64,000 nucleotides of DNA from Rhizobium brockwellii. Lineage in GTDB: Bacteria; Pseudomonadota; Alphaproteobacteria; Rhizobiales; Rhizobiaceae. Made by a program: the position numbers and the translations under genes. The stretch lies in contig NZ_CP053439.1 in the NCBI RefSeq assembly GCF_000769405.2, forward strand, positions 3,100,001 through 3,164,000, written 5' to 3'. Positions 9,517-18,357 of this stretch are shown piece by piece. The stretch's first letter is position 1; every line of letters starts with the position of its first letter. The notes under the pieces were generated by a model that worked only from the letters and a program-made list of their open reading frames with translations, made no database searches and was not told where the DNA came from.

Positions 9517-9553
9517 GGAGGCAACGCGGATGAGGTCGGATAATACCGCCTCC
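9517..9553 (+). promoter_or_regulatory. Possible SD-sequestering hairpin in the rplY 5' leader
   Basis: GGAGGC (9517-9522) contains a strong Shine-Dalgarno for the upstream ORF at 9530. It is complementary to GCCTCC (9548-9553), which lies 25 bases further on inside that ORF. A TATAAT sequence at 9482-9487 upstream is a candidate -10 element, without a convincing -35 at the right distance. Pairing is inferred by eye only. Confidence 0.35.
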
Positions 9554-9670
9554 GGTTCGTCGGAACAAGGCTTTTGCCCGCCGCCGAACTCTCCAAATAA
9601 CCTCGAAAGGAATAGCCATGAGCCAGGAAACTTACGAGCTCAAGGCCGAGGCGCGCGAACGGGTTGGTAA
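9530..9670 (+). CDS. Upstream ORF overlapping the rplY start
   Basis: A 46-codon ORF starting at ATG 9530 ([15 protein letters not shown]...) and ending at TAA 9668-9670, inside rplY in another frame. Its ATG has a textbook Shine-Dalgarno, GGAGG at 9517-9521, spaced 8 bases, which is better than that of rplY itself. Ribosomes translating it would run through the rplY start at 9618. It could be a translated leader controlling rplY, or a chance ORF. I know of no homologue, and the peptide has no recognisable feature. Confidence 0.35.
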   Translation: MRSDNTASGSSEQGFCPPPNSPNNLERNSHEPGNLRAQGRGARTGW

Positions 9671-10226
9671 GGGGTCCGCCCGTGAACTTCGCCGCAACGG
9701 TTTGATTCCCGCTGTCATCTATGGTGACAAGCAGGCCCCCATTGCCATCGCTCTCAACACCAATGAGGTGACGAAGCGCATTCACGCCGGTGGTTTCATG
9801 ACCACCGTGGCCACGATCGACGTCGACGGCAAGAAGCACAAGGTTCTGCCGAAGGACTACCAGCTCGATCCGGTCCGTGACTTCACCATGCATGTCGATT
9901 TCCTTCGCGTCTCCGGCAACACCCAGGTGACCGTCGAAATTCCCGTGCACTTCATCAACGAAGAGAAGTCCCCGGGCCTCAAGGTCGGCGGCGTTCTGAA
10001 CATCGTTCGCCATGAAGTCGAAGTTCATTGCCCGGCCGATGCGATCCCGGAGTTCTTCAACATCGACCTCAGCGGCAAGAAGATCGGTGACAGCATCCAT
10101 ATCGCGGAAGTCACCCTGCCGAAGGGTGTCACTCCTGTGATCGACCGCGACTTCACGATCGCGACCATCATTGCCCCGGCTGGCGGCATTGACGAGACTG
10201 CTGCGGAAGGTGGAGCCGAAGCCTGA
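9618..10226 (+). CDS. rplY: 50S ribosomal protein L25 (general stress protein Ctc type)
   Basis: 202 residues: the long, two-domain L25/TL5 form. It has an N-terminal 5S rRNA-binding domain (about 1-95: [27 protein letters not shown]) and a C-terminal TL5 beta domain ([48 protein letters not shown]). It binds 5S rRNA in the large subunit. The ribosome-binding site AAAGG lies just upstream (9605-9609). A strong terminator follows at 10255-10283. The 295-base divergent upstream region holds a candidate leader ORF. Confidence 0.96.
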   Translation: MSQETYELKAEARERVGKGSARELRRNGLIPAVIYGDKQAPIAIALNTNEVTKRIHAGGFMTTVATIDVDGKKHKVLPKDYQLDPVRDFTMHVDFLRVSGNTQVTVEIPVHFINEEKSPGLKVGGVLNIVRHEVEVHCPADAIPEFFNIDLSGKKIGDSIHIAEVTLPKGVTPVIDRDFTIATIIAPAGGIDETAAEGGAEA

Positions 10227-10254
10227 TCGCTTCGACCAATTTGTAAAGCATATG

Positions 10255-10283
10255 GCCCGCTTTCCCCTGGAAAGCGGGCTTTT
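10255..10283 (+). terminator. rplY intrinsic terminator
   Basis: An 11-bp perfect stem (GCCCGCTTTCC, 10255-10265, with GGAAAGCGGGC, 10269-10279) with a 3-base loop, followed by TTTTC. It lies 28 bases after the rplY stop. Confidence 0.92.
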
Positions 10284-10411
10284 CATTGTCCGGAAACGCC
10301 CCGTTTCAGCAACATTTAACAAATTCGTGAAAGCATGTTTCGTCAGCTGCGAAGAAGCCCGCCTCAACGCGCGACAGCAAATATGGCCGACCTGGGGGAG
10401 TAGACGGAACC

Positions 10412-12763
10412 ATGAACAATTCCGTTGAGAACAGATTTTTTGCGATAGTTTGCGGAGCGCTGCTTGTTTTTGTCGCTCCCCTCTTTGTTCTCTTCCTATT
10501 TCTTTCCTCGGAACGGGCCGACAAGGAAATACGCGACCATATCTCTGTTCTTCTTGTCGCCAATGCCCAGGCGCTGGCCAAACCGCTGTGGGACCTCGAT
10601 GAGGAGAGCGTCACTCAAATCAGCGCGACGGTCGTTTCCCAGGGCGCCATCGTCAAGGTCGAAGTGCGTGACCAGTCAGGCCAGCTCGACGTCAGCCAGT
10701 CCACCATTCCGCGCTCCTTCGACGGCAAGCTCGTGCAGGTGTCGCGCGCCATCATTTACAACACCGTTGACGGTCCGAAGAACCTCGGCAGCATCAGCGT
10801 CTATTATCCCGCGCTCGGCCTGTTTTCCGGCCTGAAGCAGGAAGAGGTCGTCTTCATCTCGATCTTCATCTTTGCGGTATTGACCGTTTTCGGCACGGCG
10901 CTGATCGGCAACCGCTTCTTCGTCATCCAGCCCCTGATGCGGCTGACGGCGGCGATCGAGGCCACCCGCCAGCTGGGCTCCCGTCATCATGTCGACTGGC
11001 AGTCGAACGACGAGATGGGGCGGCTTGCCCATAGCTTCAACGAGATGCAGACCAAGCTCGAAAGCGAGGAAAAGGAGCTGAAGTTCGCCCACCGCCGCGC
11101 CACCGACATCTACAATCTGACTCCCGCCATGCTCTTCTCTCTCGACGAGGAGGATCGCATCACCGCCGTCAGCGATTATTGGTTGCTTGCCACAGGTTAT
11201 AACCGCGCTGCCGTCATCGGCCGCAACTTCGCCGATCTCGTCACCCCCACCACCCGCGACAAATTCGTCAAGCGCCGCCGAGCCGAAAGCGGCTTGACCG
11301 TCACCGTCAAGTTTGTCTGCCTGGATGGCCGCGCCATGGACGTCCTCATCATGGAATCGGAGGCGGGAGCCGGCGCTCACGACCGCCTCTCGCTATCGGT
11401 CATGACGGATGTGACCGAACTCAAGGCCTCCGAGGACCGCAACCACCGCCAGGCCATCACCGATCACCTGACCGGGCTTCTCAATCGCCAGGGCTTCGAA
11501 GCCGTCCTCGACAACAAGATCGCCGCCGCCGATGCCGCCGGCCAGGAACTCGCCTGTCTATTCGTCGATCTCGACCGCTTCAAGTGGATCAACGACAACA
11601 TGGGCCATGCCGCCGGAGACATGGCGCTGGTCGAGCTCGTCGAACGCCTGAAGGCCCATCTTGCCCCCTCCGACGAGGCAGCCCGTCTCGGCGGCGACGA
11701 ATTTGCCATCCTGCTGCCGGCGAAAGATGCCGAAAGACGCGCCAGGGCGATGTGCGAGCAGATTGCCTCGATCTTCGAAACGCCATTCGCTCCCGACATG
11801 CATCTGAGCGCTTCCGTCGGCATCGCCATCTATCCGCATCATGCTGCAACCGCGGCCGAACTGCTGCAGAAATCCGACATGGCGATGTATGCAAAGAAAC
11901 GCGACGGCAAGAACGGCGCGCAGCTCTTCGACAATGCCATGCTCGACCGTGCCCGCAGCCGCGCCGAAATCGAGGCCAACATCGAAGCCGGCCTCGTCGA
12001 CGACTGGTTCGAGGCCTTCCTGCAGCCAATCGTCAACCTGAACGGCCGCGGGATTGCCGGTTTCGAGGCGCTGATGCGCCTCAACCATCCGCAGAAGGGC
12101 TTGATGCCGCCGGCCGAGATCATCAGCGTCGCCGAGGAGACGGCAAAGATCGTCCGGGTCGGCAACGTCATCATGGAAAAGGCGATCGCCAACCTCGCGA
12201 AAATTTCCCGCATATCAGGCATGCAGGATACCTATCTCGCCGTCAACTTCTCGCCGCTGCAGTTCGAACCGGCGCTGCCGGCCCGTCTTGCCGCCTTCGT
12301 CGGCCGCCACGGCATCCGCCCCGAGCGCATCGTCGTCGAGATCACCGAAGCCGTGCTGATGCACGACAACCCTGAGATTCGCATGATCGTCACGGAGCTC
12401 CGTCGCTTCGGCTGCCGCATTGCGCTCGACGACTTCGGCACCGGCTATTCGTCGCTGAGCTATCTCAACCGCTTCCCTGTCGACATCATCAAGATCGACC
12501 AGTCCTTTACCCGCGCGATCAACGACGGCGACGACGACGTGCGCCAGAAGAGCCGCATGCTGATCGAAGGCATCACCACGCTCTCCCACAAGATGGATTG
12601 CACCGTCATTGCCGAGGGCATCGAGACCGAAGAGGAATGCCGCACGCTCCACCAGATGGGGCTTGACTATGGTCAGGGCTATCTCTTCCATCGTCCGCAG
12701 CACGCAGCCACGCTGATCGAGGAACTGATGGCCTCGCAATCGGCCGTCGCCCGCGCCTCGTAA
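10412..12763 (+). CDS. Membrane HAMP-PAS-GGDEF-EAL protein (cyclic-di-GMP turnover)
   Basis: 783 residues. Two membrane helices (about 9-31 and 145-168) enclose a periplasmic sensor region (PLWDLDEESVTQISATVV, a pattern common in such sensors). A HAMP linker follows (about 170-225, PLMRLTAAIEATRQLG...DEMGRLAHSFNEM), then a PAS domain (about 230-345), a GGDEF domain (about 350-505, RLGGDEFAIL) and an EAL domain (about 520-770, GFEALMRL, EITEAVLM, LDDFGTGYSSLSYL, IAEGIETEEE). All signature residues of both catalytic domains are present, so both activities are possible. It is followed 25 bases later by a periplasmic binding protein on the same strand, which may supply its ligand. Confidence 0.93.
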   Translation: MNNSVENRFFAIVCGALLVFVAPLFVLFLFLSSERADKEIRDHISVLLVANAQALAKPLWDLDEESVTQISATVVSQGAIVKVEVRDQSGQLDVSQSTIPRSFDGKLVQVSRAIIYNTVDGPKNLGSISVYYPALGLFSGLKQEEVVFISIFIFAVLTVFGTALIGNRFFVIQPLMRLTAAIEATRQLGSRHHVDWQSNDEMGRLAHSFNEMQTKLESEEKELKFAHRRATDIYNLTPAMLFSLDEEDRITAVSDYWLLATGYNRAAVIGRNFADLVTPTTRDKFVKRRRAESGLTVTVKFVCLDGRAMDVLIMESEAGAGAHDRLSLSVMTDVTELKASEDRNHRQAITDHLTGLLNRQGFEAVLDNKIAAADAAGQELACLFVDLDRFKWINDNMGHAAGDMALVELVERLKAHLAPSDEAARLGGDEFAILLPAKDAERRARAMCEQIASIFETPFAPDMHLSASVGIAIYPHHAATAAELLQKSDMAMYAKKRDGKNGAQLFDNAMLDRARSRAEIEANIEAGLVDDWFEAFLQPIVNLNGRGIAGFEALMRLNHPQKGLMPPAEIISVAEETAKIVRVGNVIMEKAIANLAKISRISGMQDTYLAVNFSPLQFEPALPARLAAFVGRHGIRPERIVVEITEAVLMHDNPEIRMIVTELRRFGCRIALDDFGTGYSSLSYLNRFPVDIIKIDQSFTRAINDGDDDVRQKSRMLIEGITTLSHKMDCTVIAEGIETEEECRTLHQMGLDYGQGYLFHRPQHAATLIEELMASQSAVARAS

Positions 12764-12788
12764 ACGAAGAACGAAGGAGATGATGCCG

Positions 12789-13502
12789 ATGAAAAAGCTC
12801 CTGCTTCTCGCATGCCTGGCGCTGCCCTGCACCGCCCATGCACAAACGGTGACGTTCACGACCGAGGACTATGCCCCCTTCAACTATCGCGAAGGCAAGG
12901 AGATCAAAGGCGCGACCGTCGAGCAGGTCGAAAAGGTGATGGCCGCGATCGGCGTCGACTACACAATCGAGATCATGCCCTGGGCGCGCGCTTTTAGCCT
13001 TGCCCGCACGGCGCCGATGACTTGTGTCTTTGCGACCGCCCACAACGGCGCACGCGACCCGTTGTTCAAATGGGTCGAGCCGCTGCTCATCGACCGCAAC
13101 ATCCTGATCACCCGCAAGGGGTCGGGCGTCACTGCCGGGAATCTGGACGAGGCGAAGAAATATACGGTTGGTACTCAGCGCGAGGATTACACCGAGACGA
13201 TCCTGAAGGAGAAGGGTTTCACCAAGATCGATGTCGCCAGCGACTTCAATGCGACGCTGCGCAAGCTGCTTGGCGGACGCATCGACATGATGCCGATATC
13301 CGAACTCTATTTCGAGAAGCTGAAGGTCGACCAGCCGGTGGAGATAGTGACCGTGCTCTCCTCGCAGCCGATGGGCATCGCCTGCGAGAAGAACTTTCCG
13401 GCCGATCTGCTTGCCAGGATGCAGGCTGCCCTCGACAAGCTGATCGCCGATGGCGACCAGAAGCAGATCTTCCTGAAATACGGCATGAACCTCTCGGAAT
13501 GA
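12789..13502 (+). CDS. Periplasmic substrate-binding protein (SBP_bac_3 type)
   Basis: 237 residues with a cleavable signal peptide (MKKLLLLACLALPCTAHAQ) and a bacterial extracellular solute-binding family 3 fold (VTFTTEDYAPFNYREGKEIKGATVEQVEKVMAAIG; YTVGTQREDYTETILKEKGF; GGRIDMMPISELYFEKLKV). No ABC permease or ATPase gene is next to it. Instead it follows the HAMP-PAS-GGDEF-EAL gene, so a ligand-presenting role for that sensor is a reasonable inference. ATGs at 12780 and 12783 are in frame, but AAGGAG (12774-12779) is best spaced (9 bases) for the ATG at 12789, which also begins the signal peptide. Confidence 0.88.
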   Translation: MKKLLLLACLALPCTAHAQTVTFTTEDYAPFNYREGKEIKGATVEQVEKVMAAIGVDYTIEIMPWARAFSLARTAPMTCVFATAHNGARDPLFKWVEPLLIDRNILITRKGSGVTAGNLDEAKKYTVGTQREDYTETILKEKGFTKIDVASDFNATLRKLLGGRIDMMPISELYFEKLKVDQPVEIVTVLSSQPMGIACEKNFPADLLARMQAALDKLIADGDQKQIFLKYGMNLSE

Positions 13503-13574
13503 TCCTGCTCGGCGGATTGCTGCCCTTTCCGCTTGACTTTGCTTTCGTTTCGCGGTGGTGAACGGCGGGAAGTT

Positions 13575-13680
13575 CTAAAACGCGTCGCGATCTTTCAGAT
13601 TCGCTTATCGCGCTTTAGGTCTTTGTTTTTACGCATGTCGTTGTCGCAAAACCACTGCACACTTTTGCGCGACATGCTTT
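13575..13680. repeat. Intergenic mosaic repeat upstream of pth
   Basis: About 105 bases with two parts. The first is AACGCGTCGCGATC...TTATCGCGCTTTAGG. The second is a long imperfect hairpin: GCATGTCG (13633-13640) pairs with CGACATGC (13670-13677), and CGCAAAA (13645-13651) with TTTTGCG (13663-13669). From general knowledge, units like this recur between genes in Rhizobium genomes (RIME-like mosaic elements). I see only this one copy in the window. It ends 19 bases before the pth start codon. Confidence 0.55.
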
Positions 13681-13698
13681 GGTGAGGAAAGACAGGCC

Positions 13699-14430
13699 AT
13701 GCTGATCATCGCGGGTCTCGGCAATCCCGGCGGCAAATACGCCGGCAACCGCCATAATATCGGCTTCATGGCCGTCGACGCCATCCATCGGCGCCACGGC
13801 TTCTCGCCCTGGTCGAAGAAGTTCAGGGCCGAGATCGCCGAGGGCGAGCTCGCCGGCGAAAGGGTGCTGCTGATCAAGCCGCAGACCTTCATGAACCTCT
13901 CCGGTGAGGCCGTCGGCGAGGCGATGCGCTTTTACAAGCTCCAGCCCGCCGACCTCGTCGCGATCTACGACGAACTCGACCTTCCCCCGGGCAAGGCGCG
14001 GCTGAAGACCGGCGGCGGCCATGGCGGCCACAACGGCATCAAGTCGCTGGACGCCCATTGCGGCAAGGAGTACCGGCGGCTACGCCTCGGTATTGGCCAT
14101 CCCGGCGTCAAGGAAATGGTGCAGAACCATGTGCTCGGCGATTTCGCCAAGGCCGACAAGGCCTGGCTGGAACCGCTTCTCGACACGCTCGCCGACAATG
14201 CCGACATGCTTGTGCGAAACGAGGATTCGCAGCTGATGAACAAGATCGCGCTGGCGCTCGGCGACAAGGCCGAGGAGGAGAAGCCGCGAAAGGAAAACAA
14301 GAATACCGAAAAGGGGCCGGCCGGCCAGTCGCATATCCATCAGGCCCGCAACCACAATCAGCCGAAGCTGCTCACCACCGGGCCGATGGCCGACATGTTG
14401 AAGAAGATGTTCGGCAACAAGGGCGACTGA
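13699..14430 (+). CDS. pth: Peptidyl-tRNA hydrolase
   Basis: 243 residues. It releases peptides from prematurely dissociated peptidyl-tRNA. The family motifs are plain: [25 protein letters not shown] at the N-terminus with the catalytic His in [21 protein letters not shown] near 60 and [25 protein letters not shown] near 95. The core family is about 190 residues. This protein carries an extra Lys/Asn/Glu-rich tail of about 50 ([15 protein letters not shown]...[12 protein letters not shown]), a common alphaproteobacterial extension. The next gene begins 4 bases after the stop, so it is probably cotranscribed. In many rhizobia pth follows rplY; here about 3.4 kb lie between them. Confidence 0.96.
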   Translation: MLIIAGLGNPGGKYAGNRHNIGFMAVDAIHRRHGFSPWSKKFRAEIAEGELAGERVLLIKPQTFMNLSGEAVGEAMRFYKLQPADLVAIYDELDLPPGKARLKTGGGHGGHNGIKSLDAHCGKEYRRLRLGIGHPGVKEMVQNHVLGDFAKADKAWLEPLLDTLADNADMLVRNEDSQLMNKIALALGDKAEEEKPRKENKNTEKGPAGQSHIHQARNHNQPKLLTTGPMADMLKKMFGNKGD

Positions 14431-14434
14431 AGCC

Positions 14435-14887
14435 ATGACGGACCGGGACTTCATCATCCGCGCTGCTGCCCGCAGCGATCTCCCTGGTCTCATGACGCTT
14501 TACCGTCACCTGAACCCGACCGATCCGGTTCTCGACGAGGCACTTGCCGAGGAACGCTTCTCCGACATCCTGGCGCAGCCGGGCATGACCGTGTTCATCG
14601 GCTATGCCGGTGATGTCGCCGCTGCAACCGTCACAAGCGTCGTCGTGCCGAACCTGACGCGCAGCGGCGCACCTTATGGGCTCATCGAAAACGTCGTCAC
14701 CCACGCCGATCATCGCAAGCGCGGTTACGCCGGCGCCGTTATCCGCCACGCGATCGCAGACGCCTGGAACGCAGGCTGCTACAAGGTGATGCTGCTCACC
14801 GGCTCCAAGAATCCGGCCACGCTGCGCTTCTACGAGAATTGCGGCTTCGTTCAGGACAAGACCGGATACCAGATCCGCCGGCGCTGA
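14435..14887 (+). CDS. GNAT-family N-acetyltransferase
   Basis: 150 residues with the GNAT acyl-CoA fold: N-terminal DFIIRAAARSDLPGLMTLYRHLN, the central LIENVVTHADHRKRGYAGAVIRHAI (pyrophosphate-binding loop near 85-105) and a C-terminal ATLRFYENCGFVQDK. It presumably transfers an acetyl group to a small molecule or protein amine; the acceptor cannot be told. It starts 4 bases after pth and ends 32 bases before the convergent clpS stop. Confidence 0.9.
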   Translation: MTDRDFIIRAAARSDLPGLMTLYRHLNPTDPVLDEALAEERFSDILAQPGMTVFIGYAGDVAAATVTSVVVPNLTRSGAPYGLIENVVTHADHRKRGYAGAVIRHAIADAWNAGCYKVMLLTGSKNPATLRFYENCGFVQDKTGYQIRRR

Positions 14888-14919
14888 GCCCCTCTTCGGG
14901 ACGGCCCCCGGCAAAGCGC

Positions 14920-15231
14920 CTATTCTTCCGGCTCTGTGGTGAACATCAGCGGAAAGCCCATGCCCTTGGCAAGGTCGATGCCTTCCTTGGCCTTGGTCTC
15001 GGCGATGTCTCTTACGCAGACCACGACCACACAGGAGCCGAGCTTGTGCGCCGTCATCATCACCCGGTAGCCGGCCTCCTCGCTCATGCGGAAGACGGAC
15101 TTCAGGATCATGATCACCAGTTCGCGCGGCGTATAATCGTCATTGACCAGAATGACCTTGTAGAGCTTCGGCTCGTCCAGCTTCGGCTTCACCTTGGTCT
15201 TCGGTTTAAGGGCAATGTCATTGTCACTCAT
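14920..15231 (-). CDS. clpS: ATP-dependent Clp protease adaptor ClpS
   Basis: 103 residues. ClpS binds N-degron substrates and delivers them to ClpA(P). The family core is intact: LYKVILVNDDYTPRELVIMILKSVFRMSEEAGYRVMMTAHKLGSCVV, including the VNDDYT binding-pocket segment. The N-terminal tail is Lys/Pro-rich and disordered, as usual. No clpA is adjacent, so this is probably the second, stand-alone clpS paralogue common in Rhizobiales. The frame is open to 15351, but the ATG at 15231 starts the known N-terminus. A candidate promoter lies at 15287-15315. Confidence 0.92.
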   Translation of the reverse strand: MSDNDIALKPKTKVKPKLDEPKLYKVILVNDDYTPRELVIMILKSVFRMSEEAGYRVMMTAHKLGSCVVVVCVRDIAETKAKEGIDLAKGMGFPLMFTTEPEE

Positions 15232-15286
15232 CGGAAAAATCCACCCGTTGATGACATGGAAAGGCGGAGAAAACGTCCGCCGACAA

Positions 15287-15315
15287 TATATTGCACCGTA
15301 AGCACGGCAGTTCAA
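15287..15315 (-). promoter_or_regulatory. Candidate sigma-70 promoter of clpS
   Basis: On the minus strand TTGAAC (15315-15310) and AATATA (15292-15287) are separated by 17 bases, about 55 bases before the clpS start. Found by eye. Confidence 0.4.
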
Positions 15316-15432
15316 TGACGCAAATATCATTGAGCGGAAAGCAGGAGGCAATCCCGGCCCCGTTTTTCGAGAATCGCCGCAGCCTTCCTGTCATCCGGAG
15401 AGCCATCGACCTTCAATTCCTGTTGCGAACCC

Positions 15433-15461
15433 TTGACCCAGGGCGGCCATTCCCGCATAGG
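15433..15461 (+). promoter_or_regulatory. Candidate sigma-70 promoter of ychF
   Basis: TTGACC (15433-15438, within CTTGACC) and CATAGG (15456-15461) with a 17-base spacer, 34 bases before the ychF start codon. The -35 is strong for alphaproteobacteria and the -10 is weak. Confidence 0.4.
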
Positions 15462-15495
15462 CAGGGCAAAGTTACAAATAGATATGGATCAAGCC

Positions 15496-16599
15496 ATGGG
15501 CTTCAAATGCGGTATCGTCGGGCTGCCGAATGTCGGCAAATCGACCCTCTTCAACGCGCTCACCAAGACGGCGGCGGCACAGGCGGCGAATTATCCCTTC
15601 TGCACCATCGAGCCGAACACCGGTGAAGTCGCCGTTCCTGATCCGCGCATGCGCAAGCTTGCCGACATCGCCAAGTCCAAGGAACTGATCCCGACCCGCA
15701 TCTCCTTCGTCGACATTGCCGGCCTGGTGCGCGGCGCCTCGAAGGGTGAAGGCCTCGGCAACCAGTTCCTCGCCAATATCCGCGAGGTCGATGCCATCGT
15801 CCATGTGCTCCGCTGCTTCGAAGACAGCGACATCACTCATGTCGAGGGCCGCATCAACCCCGTCGCCGATGCCGAGACGATCGAGACCGAACTGATGCTT
15901 GCCGACCTCGAAAGCCTGGAGCGCCGCACCGAGCAGACGCGCAAGCGCGCCACCGGCAAGGACAAGGAATCGGTGGCGATGCTGCCGATCATGGATGCCT
16001 CGCTGAAGCTGCTCAACGAAGGCAAGCCGGTTCGCACGCTGCTGTCGACGCTCGATGCGGAAGAAATCGTCATCCTCAAGAGCCTCAATCTTCTGACCTC
16101 GCATCCGGTGCTCTACGTCTGCAACGTCGCCGAAGGCGATGCCTCGACCGGCAACGAATTCACCGAGGCCGTTGCCGTCATGGCGAAGGAACAGGGTGCC
16201 GAAACCGTCGTCATCTCGGCGGCGATCGAATCGGAGGTTGCCCAGCTTCCCGAAGAGGAAGCCAAGGAATTCCTCTCCGCCCTCGACCTTGACGAGGCCG
16301 GCCTCGACCGGCTGATTCGTGCTGGCTACAAGCTGCTCCACCTCATTACCTATTTCACTGTCGGCCCGAAGGAAACGCGCGCTTGGACGATCGAGCGCGG
16401 TACCAAGGCACCACAGGCCGCCGGCGTCATCCATTCGGATTTCGAGCGTGGCTTCATCCGCGCCAACACCATCGCCTATGACGACTACATCAAATACAAC
16501 GGCGAAGTCGGCGCCAAGGATGCCGGCAAGGCGCGCGACGAAGGCAAGGAATACGTCGTCCAAGACGGCGACGTCATCCATTTCCGCTTCAACACCTGA
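15496..16599 (+). CDS. ychF: Redox-regulated ATPase / Obg-family GTPase-like protein YchF
   Basis: 367 residues, standard for YchF (OLA1 in eukaryotes). It is an Obg-type P-loop protein that prefers ATP and associates with ribosomes. The G1 loop GLPNVGKST stands at the N-terminus ([17 protein letters not shown]), with switch/G3 [21 protein letters not shown] near 67. A coiled-coil insert lies in the middle, and the C-terminal TGS domain reads [42 protein letters not shown]. In-frame ATGs exist at 15484 and 15496; the latter gives the canonical MGFKCGIVG start. A hairpin separates it from the convergent gene. Confidence 0.96.
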   Translation: MGFKCGIVGLPNVGKSTLFNALTKTAAAQAANYPFCTIEPNTGEVAVPDPRMRKLADIAKSKELIPTRISFVDIAGLVRGASKGEGLGNQFLANIREVDAIVHVLRCFEDSDITHVEGRINPVADAETIETELMLADLESLERRTEQTRKRATGKDKESVAMLPIMDASLKLLNEGKPVRTLLSTLDAEEIVILKSLNLLTSHPVLYVCNVAEGDASTGNEFTEAVAVMAKEQGAETVVISAAIESEVAQLPEEEAKEFLSALDLDEAGLDRLIRAGYKLLHLITYFTVGPKETRAWTIERGTKAPQAAGVIHSDFERGFIRANTIAYDDYIKYNGEVGAKDAGKARDEGKEYVVQDGDVIHFRFNT

Positions 16600-16629
16600 T
16601 CGCAGACCGCTGCTGTCTCGGCCAATGCA

Positions 16630-16662
16630 TTTCGCCCAAACTGCTCAGCGGTTTGGGCGAAA
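16630..16662. terminator. Bidirectional hairpin between ychF and a convergent gene
   Basis: A perfect 12-bp stem (TTTCGCCCAAAC, 16630-16641, with GTTTGGGCGAAA, 16651-16662) and a 9-base loop in the 72-base gap between two convergent genes. The A/T ends serve both directions. Confidence 0.7.
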
Positions 16663-16671
16663 TCATAAGAT

Positions 16672-17784
16672 CTACGATACCGCCCCCGAGACGGCAGGCG
16701 GCAATCTCTGCGAGATTACCAGCGGCAGCGCCCGCAGCACGATACGGCGCAGCGGCATCCAGCCTGTTCCGATGATGAGCACGATCGCTCCGACGACGAT
16801 CAGCGTCGTGAAGATATAGGTGTCAACAGTCGCGCTCCCCTGCCGGAAAATGCCGTAGATCGCAAAACCGAGCGACAGCAGGCCTGACGTGACGAAGGCG
16901 CGCCGGTCGATGACAAGGCCGATCAGCATCAACGCCGCCACGCTGATGACAATGATGGGCGTCTTGATCGACACGGCCTGGGCAACATCCAGCAAATTGC
17001 CGTCGAACGACATCAGCAGCCTTACGCTGAAGAGCAGTGCCGGTGCCGCACCCAGATGAAGCCAGAAGGCGATATCGGAGCGTATCGTCCGGCGCAACCG
17101 GTCGCCGAGGTCGAAATAGAGCGCCGTTGCAAACAGCCCGAGCGCGCAAACGAGGAAGACCACCGCGAACAGGAGGGGATGGTTGGAGAAGAATTGCGGA
17201 TCGCCGCTCGCCCATTGCGTGAGGCGCAATAGCAGGGTGAGCACCAGCGCAAGCGCAGACATGATGCAGAGCGCCAGCGACAGCGGCACGCGGTACCGGG
17301 CATAATAGAGGCCGAGAACGATCGGGAAACCGGCGATGAACTGCGTCGCCCCCGCCCCAATATCATTGAAGGCTGAGGTCCCCGGTTTGAAGAAGAAGGA
17401 CATCAGCAGGAATGTCCAGCAGAACAGCGCGATCGTCAGGCTGACGGCCGGCAGGGCAAGCCGCTGGCGGCGCACCAGGATTTCCGAAAGCAAGATGATC
17501 GCAGGCAGCACGGCATAAAGCGCGGCAAGCCCCCAGAGGCCGGCGAGCGCCACCGCGACGCCGATGGTGATCAGCACGTCGTGGAAGCCGCGCACGAAGC
17601 TAGGCGTCTCTGTATCCGACCAGGCCTGCCCTTCCGCTTCCATTGCCGGCTGTGCCTCAGCGACGCCGCCTCCGACGACGGCGACTCCGCGCTCCATCAG
17701 GAAGGGCAAGAGCCGCCCGCCCGCCTCCGGCGAAATCAGCTCTTGGCGTACGGCCTCATCGAGTATCGACCTTAGTTCAGTCAT
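16672..17784 (-). CDS. DUF2157-type integral membrane protein
   Basis: 370 residues. A short cytoplasmic N-terminal region (MTELRSILDEAVRQELISPEAGGRLLPFLMERG) is followed from about residue 70 by about ten hydrophobic helices (e.g. DVLITIGVAVALAGLWGLAALYAVLPAIILLSEILV; PIIVISVAALMLIGLVID; FTTLIVVGAIVLIIGTGW). The layout matches the uncharacterised DUF2157 group of inner-membrane proteins. The function is unknown and no transport motif was recognised. It is convergent with ychF and divergent from the MaoC gene. Confidence 0.8.
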   Translation of the reverse strand: MTELRSILDEAVRQELISPEAGGRLLPFLMERGVAVVGGGVAEAQPAMEAEGQAWSDTETPSFVRGFHDVLITIGVAVALAGLWGLAALYAVLPAIILLSEILVRRQRLALPAVSLTIALFCWTFLLMSFFFKPGTSAFNDIGAGATQFIAGFPIVLGLYYARYRVPLSLALCIMSALALVLTLLLRLTQWASGDPQFFSNHPLLFAVVFLVCALGLFATALYFDLGDRLRRTIRSDIAFWLHLGAAPALLFSVRLLMSFDGNLLDVAQAVSIKTPIIVISVAALMLIGLVIDRRAFVTSGLLSLGFAIYGIFRQGSATVDTYIFTTLIVVGAIVLIIGTGWMPLRRIVLRALPLVISQRLPPAVSGAVS

Positions 17785-17865
17785 GCCGGTTTATCTCCCC
17801 GGAATCATTGAGCCCGCGCGGATGCTATTGTAAGCATTGTGCGCTGCATATGGCGGGAGGAACGA

Positions 17866-18357
17866 ATGTCGGCAGAAAAGCTTTCCTTCGAGGATTTCCA
17901 GCCCGGCCGCCGCTTCGCGCTTGGCCCGAAGCTGGTGACCACCGAGGAAATCATTGAGTTCGCAAGCGAATTCGACCCGCAACCGATGCATCTCGATGAG
18001 GCTGCCGGCCGCGCCAGCATTCTCGGCGGCCTTGCCGCTTCCGGCTGGCATACCTCTTCGATGTTCATGCGCATGATGGCCGACAGCTATGTCCTGCATT
18101 CGCTCTGCGAAGGTGCGCCGGGCGTCGACCTGATGGAATGGCGAAAGCCGGTGCTTGCCGGCGACGCGCTATCTGGCCATTCGACCGTGCTTGAAGCCCG
18201 GCCGATGCGCTCGCGCCCCGGCATCGGCATCGTCAAGTTTCGCCACGAGGTGCAAAACCAGCGCGGCGAACTCATCTGCGTCTCTGAGAATTCGGTCATG
18301 TTCGGCATGCGCGCCCGGCCCGCAGATATCGGCATAAGCCCGGAGACATCAGCATGA
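17866..18357 (+). CDS. MaoC-family dehydratase (first of a pair)
   Basis: 163 residues with the hot-dog fold of MaoC-type (R)-enoyl-CoA hydratases: FEDFQPGRRFALGPKLVTTEEIIEFASEFDPQPMHLDEAAG (the D..P.H hydratase motif), then LGGLAASGWHTSSMFMRMM. The ribosome-binding site GGGAGG (17855-17860) fits the ATG at 17866. Its stop overlaps the next gene (ATGA), so the two are translationally coupled and probably work as one unit. The acyl-CoA substrate is unknown. Confidence 0.9.
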   Translation: MSAEKLSFEDFQPGRRFALGPKLVTTEEIIEFASEFDPQPMHLDEAAGRASILGGLAASGWHTSSMFMRMMADSYVLHSLCEGAPGVDLMEWRKPVLAGDALSGHSTVLEARPMRSRPGIGIVKFRHEVQNQRGELICVSENSVMFGMRARPADIGISPETSA

